Below are positions 39,472 to 48,739 of a stretch of 64,000 nucleotides of DNA, in pieces. The stretch lies in the NCBI RefSeq assembly GCF_001458595.1, contig NZ_LN890328.1, positions 1,208,926-1,272,925 of the forward strand, written 5' to 3'. Origin of the DNA: Clostridium neonatale. GTDB taxonomy: Bacteria > Bacillota > Clostridia > Clostridiales > Clostridiaceae. How positions within the stretch are numbered: position 1 is the stretch's first letter; each line of letters starts with the position of its first letter. A program made the translations under genes and the position numbers. A model generated the notes under the pieces. That model searched no databases. It was not told where the DNA came from and saw nothing but the letters and a program-made list of their open reading frames with translations.

Positions 39472-40170
39472 CTATTCTTCATATCCATATGCTTTTCTGA
39501 TTAAATCAAAATGCTCTTTCATCGCCTGACTTGCTTTTGCTTCTTCTCTGCATTTAAGTGCTCTAAGCAAATTTTCATGTATTTCTAATAAATTTTCTCT
39601 GGTATTTCCTTCATGCAAAATTTGCATTCTAGATTTTCGTATAAATTCGTCCATAAGCTGTGATAATACTTCAAGAACATTTATTAATAACATATTTCTT
39701 GATGTTTTAGCTATTAAATAGTGAAACTCTATATCTAACTCAAGACTTTCCTCTTCAGTTTTTGCAAGATACATCCTATTTAATATAGCTGTTAAAAGTC
39801 CTAATTCATTTTCTTCTATATACCTTGCTGATAACTTAACACATTGAAGTTCTAGTGTTTCTCTTAAATCGTACATTTCTTTAACTGAACTCTCCTGAAG
39901 CATAAACATAAGTGATAATGGTTCTATTAATGAATTATCAAAGTTTGTTCTTATGTAATTACCTGCTCCCTGTATACTTTCAATTAAACCTATAACTTCT
40001 AAAGCTCTAAGCGCTTCTCTAACAGATGCCCGTGATAAGCCCAAAGATTCTGCCATTTCTCTTTCAGAAGGAAGCTTATCCCCTTTTTTTATTTTTCCTT
40101 TTTTTATTTTGTCTTTAATTACCTCTATAACCTGATCATATGCTTTTGGATTCCTTATAGGAGTTGACAT
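39472..40170 (-). CDS. FadR-subfamily GntR regulator of lactate operon (LldR-like)
   Basis: 232 residues: N-terminal winged HTH (GDKLPSEREMAESLGLSRASVREALRALEVIGLI, ~32-65) and a C-terminal all-helical FCD domain (~90-225) with metal/ligand residues such as D102-type DLRETLE, EFHYLIAKTS (~147) and HENLLRAL (~198). Such proteins (LldR, LctR) repress lactate genes until lactate binds. The matching operator lies 192 bases behind its stop codon, ahead of lctP. GGAGG precedes the ATG. Confidence 0.9.
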   Translation of the reverse strand: MSTPIRNPKAYDQVIEVIKDKIKKGKIKKGDKLPSEREMAESLGLSRASVREALRALEVIGLIESIQGAGNYIRTNFDNSLIEPLSLMFMLQESSVKEMYDLRETLELQCVKLSARYIEENELGLLTAILNRMYLAKTEEESLELDIEFHYLIAKTSRNMLLINVLEVLSQLMDEFIRKSRMQILHEGNTRENLLEIHENLLRALKCREEAKASQAMKEHFDLIRKAYGYEE

Positions 40171-40705
40171 ATTTACTAGCCTCCATTTTTTCTATGTAGT
40201 TTAACACCTTTATTATAACATTAATACAATTATTTCTTTAGATTATAATACTTATTAACTTTATTTGTTTTAAATAATGGAATTTATTAAATTTCCATAC
40301 TATAGCCCCTATTTTATCTTCAGAATTACCCACACCTTCCATTTAAAAGGTATCATAATCCATAATGATTTCCCTGGAAATAAATTACATTTCATAGAAA
40401 ATATCATATATAAACTATTGTATCATATGATATATTACGATTATATATTCTTTTATTAAATCTATACTTTTTAGTACTTCATCTCAAAATTTATTGCTTT
40501 ATGATGACTTTTTAATTAACTTTGGCATATGTTTAACTAAAAAATATATAAATAATTTCTAGTGCATTTACTGTATAAAGAGTATATTTATAGGAAAAGT
40601 TTAGTAATAAATTATGTAGCTCTAAGTCCCCATAAATACTGCATTGAGTATAAACAATGCTAAATATCGATGACTATCTTTTACTATTGATTTTCTTTTT
40701 CAGTA
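40171..40705. other. Gene-free AT-rich stretch between lactate regulator and Cys-rich gene
   Basis: Holds the (not clearly recognisable) promoter of the regulator gene on the minus strand. The open frames seen here have no ribosome binding site. No repeat or hairpin of note. Confidence 0.5.
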
Positions 40706-40734
40706 TTGATTTTTCTGTGATAAGCAGTTATAAT
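40706..40734 (+). promoter_or_regulatory. Promoter of the small Cys-rich gene
   Basis: TTGATT (40706-40711), 17-base spacer, TATAAT (40729-40734). The leader is ~40 bases with GGAGG at 40764-40768. Confidence 0.78.
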
Positions 40735-40778
40735 GATTATAATAAATGAAAATATTTCAATATATGGAGGTAATATAT

Positions 40779-40949
40779 ATGAGTGAAAAAGAAAAAGATT
40801 GTAAATGTAAATGTGAAGAAAAAGTTGAAGTGACATATGAAGCAGAAAAAAATGTTGATCCTACAAAGGAATGTGATCCTAGCAATCCTGATTACCCATG
40901 GGTATCATGTGGATTAGATAAAAAAGATAAAAAAGAAGAAGAAAAATAA
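40779..40949 (+). CDS. Small Cys-rich charged protein, 56 aa
   Basis: Begins MSEKEKDCKCKCEEK from an ATG with GGAGG at 8 bases; the in-frame ATG at 40746 precedes this site. It has five Cys (CKCKC, KECDP, VSCG) and a Lys/Glu/Asp-rich composition, so it may bind a metal. Not a recognised family; strong promoter and terminator argue that it is real and well expressed. Confidence 0.7.
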   Translation: MSEKEKDCKCKCEEKVEVTYEAEKNVDPTKECDPSNPDYPWVSCGLDKKDKKEEEK

Positions 40950-40975
40950 TATATAAAACTTCACATAAATAAGAT

Positions 40976-41025
40976 ACACCCTATATAGTGGACAAGATAT
41001 AAATTCCATTATATAGGGTATTTTA
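40976..41025 (+). terminator. Terminator of the small Cys-rich gene
   Basis: ACCCTATATAGTGG and CCATTATATAGGGT form a long stem (one mismatch) followed by ATTTTATT. Confidence 0.85.
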
Positions 41026-41261
41026 TTGCTCATTTATAAAATTATTATTCACCTTAATATTCATATTTAATAAAATTTCATAACGTGTTAGATGTATAAT
41101 ATGCTGTAAAGCTCGTTGTAAATTATTAACTATTTTTATTTTTTCCTTTTATATCCCCCCTTTAGTTGACAATTCTAGGAATGTTACAGGCACCATTTGA
41201 TAGAGTAACTCATACCATATTTTTTAACATAAATTTAACATATATATTAGTTAAAGTTTCA

Positions 41262-41290
41262 TTGACATTTATTTCATGCCCTCCTATAAT
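41262..41290 (+). promoter_or_regulatory. Near-perfect sigma-A promoter of kimA
   Basis: TTGACA (41262-41267), 17-base spacer, TATAAT (41285-41290): a full consensus match. Transcription starts near 41297, leaving only a ~40-base leader, too short for the c-di-AMP riboswitch that often controls kimA elsewhere. Confidence 0.88.
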
Positions 41291-41335
41291 TAGCGTGACA
41301 AATATTATTATATAAATAGAAAGCTGAATTATATT

Positions 41336-43219
41336 ATGAATACGATAAAAAAATTACTTTTAGGAAAACCGTTAAAAAACAATGAAATTTCACACCAAAA
41401 GTTATCAAAACTTTGGGGTCTGCCTATTATGGCAAGCGATGCTGTCTCTTCTGTTGCATATGCAATTGAAGAGATATTATTAGTTCTAATTCCTATTGCA
41501 GGTATATTAGCATTTAAATTTATACCGTATATTACCATTTCAATTTTACTGCTTTTATTAATTTTAGTGTTGTCTTATTCCCAAATAATCGATCACTATC
41601 CAAATGGTGGTGGTGCTTATGCTGTTGCTAAAGAAAACTTAGGCAAGATAGCTTCATTAGTTGTGGCATCTGCATTAATTGTAGATTATATAATGACTGT
41701 TGCTGTTAGTATTTCATCTTCAACTGCTGCTTTATCTTCCGCTTTTCCAGCATTACAAGATTATAAAGTGGTTGTTTCTTTAGTTTGTGTAATTTTTATT
41801 ACACTTATAAATTTAAGAGGAATACGTGAAGCCTCAAACATTTTTGGACTTCCTACATATATATTTATTTTTTCTATGCTCTCATTAATTATTGTTGGAT
41901 GCTTTAAACTATTCACTGGAACTCTTCAGCCTGTAAGTTATTCAACACCAGTAATTCCTGCTGAAACTGTCAAAGGAATTGGTATGATATTATTATTAAG
42001 AGCGTTTTCTTCAGGATGTTCTGCTATGACTGGTATTGAAGCAGTAAGTAATTCAATTCCAAGCTTCGAAAATCCTGCACAAAAAAATGCCAAGCTTATT
42101 TTATACATGCTTGGAGGAATAATAATATTCATCTTTGGTGGTACTTCAATTTTAGCTATAAATCTTCACGTTGCGCCATCAGATGGACATACTGTCTTAT
42201 CACAAATGGCAAGTGCTGTTTTTGGGCATGGCTTTATGTATTATATAATACAAATCTTTACATCAATAATATTGATTTTAGCTGCAAATACAGCATATAA
42301 TGGACTACCTCAATTGCTATATATACTTGCGCATGATGGATACGTTCCAAGACAATTTTCTTCAAGAGGAACAAAACTTAGTTTTTCTAATGGTATATTA
42401 TTTATATGCATTGTTTCCTCTTTGCTTATAATTGCTTTTAAAAGTGAGACTCATAGATTAATTCCTCTTTATTCAGTAGGAGTATTTGTATCATTCACTT
42501 TAGCGCAATATGGTATGTTTAAAAAATGGCGTGTTATTAAAGAAAAAGGATGGAGATATAAATCTCTTATAAATGGATTTGGTGCTTTAGTTACATTAGT
42601 GGTTTCAATTATTGTATTTCTAACAAAGTTCAGTCATGGTGCTTGGATTCTTGCAATTGCAATGCCAATTTTAATGTTTATAATGTATTTTATTCATAAA
42701 CATTATTCCTTTGTTGCAAAGCAGCTTAGACTTGATGAGTTTAATCCATATTATAGAGAAGAAAAAAAGGCTTCATCCACTCAATGTATAATTCTTGTAC
42801 ATGATATTAATAAACCATTTTTAAAGTCTCTAAATTATGCTAATTCTATTTCAAACGATATAATTGCTCTTCATGTATGTCGTCATCCTGAACATGCTAA
42901 GCAGCTTAGAAAACAATGGGAAAAATTCAATATTCCTATAAAATTAGTTATTATAGAAACACCGTATAGAGATATAATAAAGCCTTTAGATGACTATTTA
43001 TGGAAACGAGAAAGTGAACTAAAATCAGGAGAAAATATATCTGTTATTTCAGTTAAGTTTGTTACTGCTCATTGGTATGATACTATACTTCATAATCAAA
43101 CAACTTACTTCCTAGAAAAGCATTTAAGCAAGCACAAAAATGTTTCAACAGTTATATTACCTTTCCACTATAATCTTAGCAAAGTAAGTTTAGATAATCC
43201 AGATCGTAAATATAGTTAA
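41336..43219 (+). CDS. kimA: KimA-like high-affinity potassium importer (APC family)
   Basis: 627 residues. About 12 membrane helices (to ~460), preceded by SKLWGLPIMASDAVSSVAYAIEEILLVLIPIAG, the N-terminal signature of KimA/YdaO transporters, and followed by a ~165-residue cytoplasmic domain of USP-like type (CIILVHDINKPFLKSLNYANS, ~487), as in B. subtilis KimA (607 aa), a K+/H+ symporter inhibited by c-di-AMP at the cytoplasmic domain. The SD is weak for such a strong promoter. Monocistronic with terminator 43240. General amino-acid permease is a less likely alternative. Confidence 0.9.
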   Translation: MNTIKKLLLGKPLKNNEISHQKLSKLWGLPIMASDAVSSVAYAIEEILLVLIPIAGILAFKFIPYITISILLLLLILVLSYSQIIDHYPNGGGAYAVAKENLGKIASLVVASALIVDYIMTVAVSISSSTAALSSAFPALQDYKVVVSLVCVIFITLINLRGIREASNIFGLPTYIFIFSMLSLIIVGCFKLFTGTLQPVSYSTPVIPAETVKGIGMILLLRAFSSGCSAMTGIEAVSNSIPSFENPAQKNAKLILYMLGGIIIFIFGGTSILAINLHVAPSDGHTVLSQMASAVFGHGFMYYIIQIFTSIILILAANTAYNGLPQLLYILAHDGYVPRQFSSRGTKLSFSNGILFICIVSSLLIIAFKSETHRLIPLYSVGVFVSFTLAQYGMFKKWRVIKEKGWRYKSLINGFGALVTLVVSIIVFLTKFSHGAWILAIAMPILMFIMYFIHKHYSFVAKQLRLDEFNPYYREEKKASSTQCIILVHDINKPFLKSLNYANSISNDIIALHVCRHPEHAKQLRKQWEKFNIPIKLVIIETPYRDIIKPLDDYLWKRESELKSGENISVISVKFVTAHWYDTILHNQTTYFLEKHLSKHKNVSTVILPFHYNLSKVSLDNPDRKYS

Positions 43220-43239
43220 AATATAATTTAAGAAAAAAA

Positions 43240-43275
43240 GTTAAGCTTTTAGATATAAAAGCTTAACTTTTTTTC
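43240..43275 (+). terminator. Terminator of kimA
   Basis: GTTAAGCTTTT / AAAAGCTTAAC, 11-bp perfect stem, with A-run before and TTTTTTT after. Confidence 0.93.
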
Positions 43276-43322
43276 TTACTCTTCTCTAAAAATTTTCATA
43301 AGAAACCTTAATAATATTCTTA

Positions 43323-43368
43323 GAAAAAAAAATCTTATTGTATGGAATACCGAATTCCATACAATAAG
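43323..43368 (-). terminator. Terminator for minus-strand transcription (15-bp perfect palindrome)
   Basis: CTTATTGTATGGAAT (43334-43348) and ATTCCATACAATAAG (43354-43368), 5-base loop; on the minus strand it is followed by nine T. It ends bceRS transcripts or a minus-strand small RNA. Confidence 0.85.
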
Positions 43369-43371
43369 ACC

Positions 43372-43504
43372 CACTTTTTAACAACCCAGTATATATCTAA
43401 GCTGCCAATATGATTTAAAATGAAAAATTTGCTTGCAAGGTTATCGTTTGAGTAACCCTCCTAACTTCTTTGTCTGTGTGGGAACAAAGAAGCTTTTTGT
43501 TCTT
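43372..43504 (+). ncRNA. Candidate small RNA with exposed C-rich anti-SD stretch
   Basis: Two successive hairpins, GGTTA..TAACC (43439-43457) and CTTCTTTGT..ACAAAGAAG (43465-43492) plus U-rich tail CTTTTTGTTCTT, flank an unpaired CCTCCTAA (43456-43463) complementary to ribosome binding sites. The composition is higher in G+C than the surroundings. The minus strand also carries a good terminator at 43323, so the transcribed strand is not certain. No known RNA family recognised. Confidence 0.35.
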
Positions 43505-43656
43505 GAGAATATTATATAGTTAAAAAACATTAATTTTTAAATCTTTAATTTAGTTGAAAACTATTCTCAACTATATAGTACATCCTTATATTAGTTTTGT
43601 CAATAATTTTATTGCACATTTCTGTAAAAATTATTAGGATTCTCTAATTGTGATTT

Positions 43657-44676
43657 TCATTGATTTACTACATTTGTTACACTTGATAATGGAAATATCA
43701 AACTCACCTTAGTTCCTTCATTTACTTTAGAACTAATATTTATTTGCATACCCAGTCTTAAACAAAGTTTTCTGCACAAATATAATCCCATTCCAGTGCT
43801 CTTTCCAAATTTTCTTCCATTTTCTCCTGTGAAGCCTTTTTCAAATACTCTATTTATATCTCTTTTTACTATTCCCACTCCATTATCTTCTACTTTTAGT
43901 ACCACAGAATTAGCAAGCTTCTGTGAAGTGATTTTAATTTTCCCCTGTCTTCCTTGTATGTATTTTATTGAATTTCCAATGATTTGATTTAAAATAAACT
44001 CAACCCATTTTACATCACAATAAACAATTTCATTTATTTCTTCTAACTGCAAAATTATCTTTTTACTTATAAAATCTCTATAGTTTCTTTTTATAACTTT
44101 TTTTACTATATGATTAAGATTAACTTCTTTAATTATATAGTCTTTTGATGCTTCATCACTTCTTGAGTAATATAATACCTGCTCTACAAAGTTTTCAATT
44201 TTATCTATCTGCATATCTATTTTTTTAGTAACTTCATTATTATTATTTTCTATAAGAAGTCTTGTAGATGCTATTGGAGTCTTTATTTCATGAACCCAAG
44301 TTTCAATATATTCTCTGTATTCTTTCTGCATATTTTTATAGTATTTTACATTTTCATGCATATCTCTGCCTATTATCTTTAAAATATTATTTATATTTTC
44401 TCCAATTAGAAAATTTGCTTCTTCAATTACTTCTGGTAATAAATATTTTTTATCTAATCTATCTAAAAGGCTTTCTATCGTACTAAAATATTTCTTATAT
44501 TTAATGTAATCTAAAATCATATAAGTAAGTAAAGGCACAAACCATATAAACGCCACTAAAAAAATTATCACTAAACTGACCTTAGCAAATATCATAATTC
44601 CTAAAGCTATAATAAAAACAATTAAATTAACAGCTAAAAACAAACCTTTATCTTTAAAGAAATCTATTATTTTCAT
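43657..44676 (-). CDS. bceS: Intramembrane-sensing histidine kinase (BceS-like)
   Basis: 339 residues, two membrane helices (~15-32 and ~35-52) with almost no extracellular loop, typical of BceS kinases that sense through the BceAB transporter. Phosphoacceptor H129 is in ETWVHEIKTPIASTRLL; N, G1 and G2 boxes are NQIIGNSIKY (~228), VEDNGVGIVKRD (~275) and GKSTGMGLYLCRK (~305). Overlaps bceR by ATGA. Lies downstream of the ABC genes on the same strand, in an own unit. Confidence 0.94.
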   Translation of the reverse strand: MKIIDFFKDKGLFLAVNLIVFIIALGIMIFAKVSLVIIFLVAFIWFVPLLTYMILDYIKYKKYFSTIESLLDRLDKKYLLPEVIEEANFLIGENINNILKIIGRDMHENVKYYKNMQKEYREYIETWVHEIKTPIASTRLLIENNNNEVTKKIDMQIDKIENFVEQVLYYSRSDEASKDYIIKEVNLNHIVKKVIKRNYRDFISKKIILQLEEINEIVYCDVKWVEFILNQIIGNSIKYIQGRQGKIKITSQKLANSVVLKVEDNGVGIVKRDINRVFEKGFTGENGRKFGKSTGMGLYLCRKLCLRLGMQINISSKVNEGTKVSLIFPLSSVTNVVNQ

Positions 44677-45344
44677 GGCATTATATATCCTAATCCTCTT
44701 CTTGTTTCTATGGCATTTTCTATGCCTATCCCCTCTAGTTTTCTACGTAATCGTGTTATATTCACTGTTAATGTACTATCATCTACAAAGTAATCAGATT
44801 TCCATAAGTATTCTATAAGTGAATCTCTAGAAACAATAGCCCCTTTACTTTCTATTAAACATGATAGAATTTTAACTTCATTTTTAGTAAGTTCCAATTC
44901 TTTATCCTTATATGTAATAGATGCATTTGATAAATTAAGCTCGAAATCCTTGTATTTTAAAATAGTACTAGAAGCTGTACTCCCACTTGCTCTTTTAAGG
45001 AGAGCTGCAATTCTTGCTAAAAGTATCGCAGTGTTATATGGTTTAGTTACAAAATCATCAGCTCCTAAATTCATGCTCATTAATTCATCCATCTCACTAT
45101 CTCTACTCGTTACAATTATTATTGGAATTTCAGATTTTTTTCGTATTTCCCTACATATATAATATCCATCATAAAATGGCAAGTTTATGTCTAATAATAT
45201 TAAGTCAGCTTTTTCTTTCAAAATATCTTCTACAATATTTTCAAAATCTATTGGAGCTACTACTTCATAATTATATTTACTTAAAAAGCTATTAAGTTCG
45301 TCTCTAATTATTTCATCATCTTCTACTATTACTATTTTTTTCAT
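44673..45344 (-). CDS. bceR: OmpR-family response regulator (BceR-like)
   Basis: 223 residues: receiver domain 1-120 with acidic pocket D9/D10, phosphoacceptor D52 (LILLDINLP), T81/K103 (VTSRDS, VTKPYN), and a winged-helix DNA-binding domain ~135-223 (ELTKNEVKILSCLIESKG, SDYFVDDSTLTVNITRLRRKL). It belongs with BceS and should activate bceAB through the box at 48785. GGTGGAG precedes the ATG. Confidence 0.94.
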   Translation of the reverse strand: MKKIVIVEDDEIIRDELNSFLSKYNYEVVAPIDFENIVEDILKEKADLILLDINLPFYDGYYICREIRKKSEIPIIIVTSRDSEMDELMSMNLGADDFVTKPYNTAILLARIAALLKRASGSTASSTILKYKDFELNLSNASITYKDKELELTKNEVKILSCLIESKGAIVSRDSLIEYLWKSDYFVDDSTLTVNITRLRRKLEGIGIENAIETRRGLGYIMP

Positions 45345-45416
45345 AAATACTCCACCTATTATTTTTTATTAACATACTCTTATAGTAATATTTTCGCATA
45401 TACATATTCCTATATT

Positions 45417-45456
45417 TTTTCCTATTAACTTTTTTATCATACTGTTAATAGGAATA
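45417..45456. promoter_or_regulatory. Spaced inverted repeat upstream of bceRS
   Basis: CCTATTAAC and GTTAATAGG, 14-base spacer, 80-110 bases upstream of bceR. T-rich outer flank may make it a second terminator of bceAB, or it is an operator of bceRS. Confidence 0.45.
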
Positions 45457-45560
45457 TTTTATCTCATATTATTTAAATTAATTATATCAAAAATCTATCT
45501 AGAATAAATATAACTTACCTAAATTGATTTTTACAGTAATATTATATGTTATGCAAATCT

Positions 45561-45609
45561 AAAGAAAAAATCTATTTGAAGTAAACATAAACTACATCAA
45601 ATAGATTTT
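45561..45609 (-). terminator. Terminator of bceAB
   Basis: TCTATTTG / CAAATAGA stem (45571-45605) with TTTTTTCTTT on the minus strand after it. Confidence 0.7.
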
Positions 45610-45620
45610 TATAATTATTT

Positions 45621-47618
45621 TTAAATATTATTTTTTACTATATTTTTATAACCTGTATATGTAGTATAAAAATATATTGCATATATTATCATAAACATTC
45701 CTGCTGTAATAAGTGATGATCCCAATATATTGGGCTTATTATACATCATAATAAATTCATTTGCTACTTTTATTCCTACTATAGAATGTACTAGAGCTAA
45801 TACAACAGGCAGGCTAAAATATATTAAAGTTTGTATAAATATTGTTTTATTTATATTCTTTTTATCTGCACCTAATTTCTTTAAAGCTACATATCTCTCA
45901 ATACTATCACTTGCTTCACATAACTGCTGAAGTGCAAGAACTGCCATACTGCTTATTAAGAAAACTATTCCTAAATATATTCCTATGAATAATATTACTG
46001 TGGTTGCGCCTTTATTTCCTTCATAAATTTCATTTCTTGTATTTGCAATTACATATCCAACTGTATCATAATCCGGATCTGAATTTTTATATGCATTTAC
46101 TGAATTAACAAAATTATTTTCAGACTGATTTTTATTATTTTCATTAAAATTTATATTAACATTACTTGAACTTATAGTTTTATGATTACAGAACTCATCA
46201 TTTATTATTATTGTAATTATATTATTTTGCATAAAATCAGTTTTTAAATTATCTTTTATTATTTCTTCATTTTTTATATTATATACTTTATCTTTGATTT
46301 TTATAGTTTTATTGTTTTTCATATAATTTTCTATAATTGGTAAAGTTTTTGAAAAATTTGAAGTTATTAATACTTCATCATTATTTAAATTAACTTGCTC
46401 CTCATTATTAATTTCTCTAATTTTGTTATAATCAGAAATTTTTATATATGAGACTGTAAAATTCATATTCTTATCTATATTATTTAATGATAAAACATCT
46501 GAAATTTTTGTATCTGCCATATATTCATTATAATAAGCAACCTTATCATTTTCATTAAACTTAACATTCATTATTTTAAGCGAATCTTCAATATTTCTTG
46601 TATCTTCATCTGTATCTAAATACATAAATGCACTAGCATCAAAAGGAGTTGCACCTTGCAAACCTGATTCTAAAGCATTTTTAAAACTAAATCCTGTAGA
46701 TAGTACCACTATTGTTATAAATAACATTAAACAAATTACAGACATTGATATAAAATTAGTATTAACCTTACTGTTTATTTGCTTTATTGTGAATATATTT
46801 AGATTTTTAAAGTAAATTCTCTTAGTTCTTTTAACTACATATAGTATAAATCCTGCTAAGCTAAAGAAAAATACCACAGTTCCTACTATTCCAAGTATTA
46901 TGGATATTAAAAACTTAGGATCATTGAATTTTAATCCAATACCTAATACAAACTTATATGCAGTTCCAAGAGAAATCATACATAAGATAAATGTGATTAA
47001 ATAAACAAATGGATTTTTAAACCTTATTTCTTCACTCTTTTTCCCCATCTTAAGTAAATCAATTATTTTATATTTTGAGATTATATACGTATTAAATAAC
47101 ATTACAAGTAAAAACATTATTCCAAAGTAAAGAATTGTCTTACTTATAGCTGATGGTGATATTATAAAACTATATTCGTCCATTTTAAATTCAAATAGTT
47201 TTGAAACTAATATTGATAATCCTTGTGATACTATTAATCCCAGTATTAATCCACTTATTAATGAAAGAATTCCAACTATTATTGTTTCAATAATTAATAT
47301 TTTTGAAATCTTTGATTTTCCCATACCTAAAGTCATATAAAGACCAAGTTCCCTGTTTCTCTTCTTAATTAAAAAATTATTTGCATAAAGAATAAGGCTT
47401 CCTAGTATTATAGCTACAAATACAGATATATACGATATAACATCTGAAAGTATAGTTACATAATCCCCTTCTGTAGATGATACTTCTACCAATGCTTTTT
47501 GAGATTCAATTGAGTTAAAGCTATAAAATATACAAACGGCTAAAGTTAATGTTAAAAAGTATATTGTATAATCCTTAAAACTCTTCTTAACATTTTTTAA
47601 AGCTATTTTAGAATACAT
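45621..47618 (-). CDS. bceB: BceB-type ABC transporter permease
   Basis: 665 residues in the FtsX-like BceB architecture: ten membrane helices with a large extracellular domain (~305-510) between TM7 and TM8 that binds the peptide antibiotic-lipid complex. N-terminal SKIALKNVKKSFKDYTIYFLTLTLAVCIFYSF is typical. The start ATG 47618 overlaps the bceA end by 11 bases; TTG 47636 lies inside the SD (GGAGGTG) and is rejected. With BceA it removes bacitracin-, nisin- or similar peptides from lipid II-cycle intermediates. Confidence 0.93.
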   Translation of the reverse strand: MYSKIALKNVKKSFKDYTIYFLTLTLAVCIFYSFNSIESQKALVEVSSTEGDYVTILSDVISYISVFVAIILGSLILYANNFLIKKRNRELGLYMTLGMGKSKISKILIIETIIVGILSLISGLILGLIVSQGLSILVSKLFEFKMDEYSFIISPSAISKTILYFGIMFLLVMLFNTYIISKYKIIDLLKMGKKSEEIRFKNPFVYLITFILCMISLGTAYKFVLGIGLKFNDPKFLISIILGIVGTVVFFFSLAGFILYVVKRTKRIYFKNLNIFTIKQINSKVNTNFISMSVICLMLFITIVVLSTGFSFKNALESGLQGATPFDASAFMYLDTDEDTRNIEDSLKIMNVKFNENDKVAYYNEYMADTKISDVLSLNNIDKNMNFTVSYIKISDYNKIREINNEEQVNLNNDEVLITSNFSKTLPIIENYMKNNKTIKIKDKVYNIKNEEIIKDNLKTDFMQNNIITIIINDEFCNHKTISSSNVNINFNENNKNQSENNFVNSVNAYKNSDPDYDTVGYVIANTRNEIYEGNKGATTVILFIGIYLGIVFLISSMAVLALQQLCEASDSIERYVALKKLGADKKNINKTIFIQTLIYFSLPVVLALVHSIVGIKVANEFIMMYNKPNILGSSLITAGMFMIIYAIYFYTTYTGYKNIVKNNI

Positions 47619-48375
47619 TGTTGTCGTCACCTCCAATTAGAGTTATTACTTCAATTATTCTATTAAAGAAGTCTTTTCTTGAATCATTTCCTCTAACCAA
47701 TTCAGTAAATATCTTTCCATCCTTAATAAATAAAATTCTATGAGCATAACTTGCTGTAAATGCATCATGTGTAACCATTAAAATTGTTGTTTTTAAATCT
47801 TTATTTAGACTTTCAAATCTCTCTAATAATAATCTTGCAGCTTTTGAATCTAAAGCTCCTGTTGGCTCATCAGCAAGAACCAATGATGGATTTGTTACTA
47901 TTGCTCTGGCACATGCAACTCTTTGCTTTTGTCCTCCTGACATTTCATATGGATATTTATTTAAGACTTTATCTATTTCTAAATATTTAGCTACCTCTTT
48001 AATTTTACTATCAATATTTGAAGGCTTTTCGCCTTTAATAGTTAAAGCTAAGGCTATATTTTCATAAGCTGTTAATGTATCTAAAAGATTAAAATCTTGA
48101 AATATGAATCCTAATTCATTTTGTCTGAATTTATCTAGCTTTTTTGATTTCAATCTTGTAATATCTTGATCATTAATTATTATGTTACCTGTTGTAACAG
48201 TGTCTATTGTTGATATACAATTAAGAAGCGTTGTTTTACCACTTCCTGAAGGCCCCATTATTCCAACAAATTCTCCTTCATCTACTTTAAAGCTGATATT
48301 GTCTATTGCTTTTGTTACATTTCCCTTATTCCCATAATATTTTTCTATTTTTTCAACACTTAAAATATTTTTCAC
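47608..48375 (-). CDS. bceA: BceA-type ABC transporter ATPase
   Basis: 255 residues, MacB/BceA-type ATPase: Walker A GPSGSGKTT (~41), Q-loop FIFQDFNLLDTLTAYENI, signature MSGGQKQRVACARAI (~146), Walker B LVLADEPTGALDSKAA, switch His VTHDAFTASYA. GTG start with GGAG 11 bases upstream. Leads bceB; its long upstream region carries the BceR box and a small ORF. Confidence 0.95.
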   Translation of the reverse strand: MKNILSVEKIEKYYGNKGNVTKAIDNISFKVDEGEFVGIMGPSGSGKTTLLNCISTIDTVTTGNIIINDQDITRLKSKKLDKFRQNELGFIFQDFNLLDTLTAYENIALALTIKGEKPSNIDSKIKEVAKYLEIDKVLNKYPYEMSGGQKQRVACARAIVTNPSLVLADEPTGALDSKAARLLLERFESLNKDLKTTILMVTHDAFTASYAHRILFIKDGKIFTELVRGNDSRKDFFNRIIEVITLIGGDDNNVF

Positions 48376-48573
48376 TTTCTATACTCTCCTTTTTATCTAT
48401 ATAAAAACTTAATTTTTTTGAATTCTTTAAATCTTTAAGATTTTTTATTTTCTTTCATTTTTATATGTTCTAAAACAATTTTTATAAAACTTAAATTTCT
48501 CCTTCGAAAATATCAAATAAAGTAATGCTGGTAATTCTAAATTCTATTAATTAGCACTTATATATACAAAATT

Positions 48574-48654
48574 CTATATGTTAAAACTTGCTTCATCGTA
48601 TCCTGCAAATATAACTAAAAATGCAATTTTAAAAAACTCATAAAGTTTTACCAT
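48574..48654 (-). CDS. 26-residue hydrophobic leader peptide upstream of bceA
   Basis: A short ORF (starting MVKLYEFFKIAFLVIFAG, ending DEASFNI) has GGAG 8 bases ahead of its ATG. Residues 7-18 would form a membrane-spanning or membrane-associated helix with a polar, acidic tail. It lies on the predicted leader of bceAB, between promoter (~48740) and bceA. No Cys, so not an AgrD-type thiolactone precursor. It may be a small membrane regulator of the Bce module or a leader peptide. Not recognised. Confidence 0.45.
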   Translation of the reverse strand: MVKLYEFFKIAFLVIFAGYDEASFNI

Positions 48655-48739
48655 AAAATCATCTCCTAGGTTTTATTATGTATTTTTTAAGTTATTGATT
48701 TTTATATTTGGCTTTGTATTAACCTTATGTGCTTATTAT

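Noticed and set aside
40277-40459. 60-codon plus-strand frame
   Set aside because: No ribosome binding site, no recognisable composition, lies in a promoter region.
41166-41190. TTGACA at ~41166 as the -35 of a second kimA promoter
   Set aside because: No acceptable -10 hexamer 15-19 bases downstream.
40950-41335. c-di-AMP (ydaO) riboswitch ahead of kimA
   Set aside because: No conserved ydaO core could be found and the promoter at 41262-41290 leaves no space for it in the transcript.
48574-48654. AgrD-type autoinducer peptide
   Set aside because: Size and hydrophobic N-terminus fit, but it has no Cys for a thiolactone and there is no agrB gene nearby.
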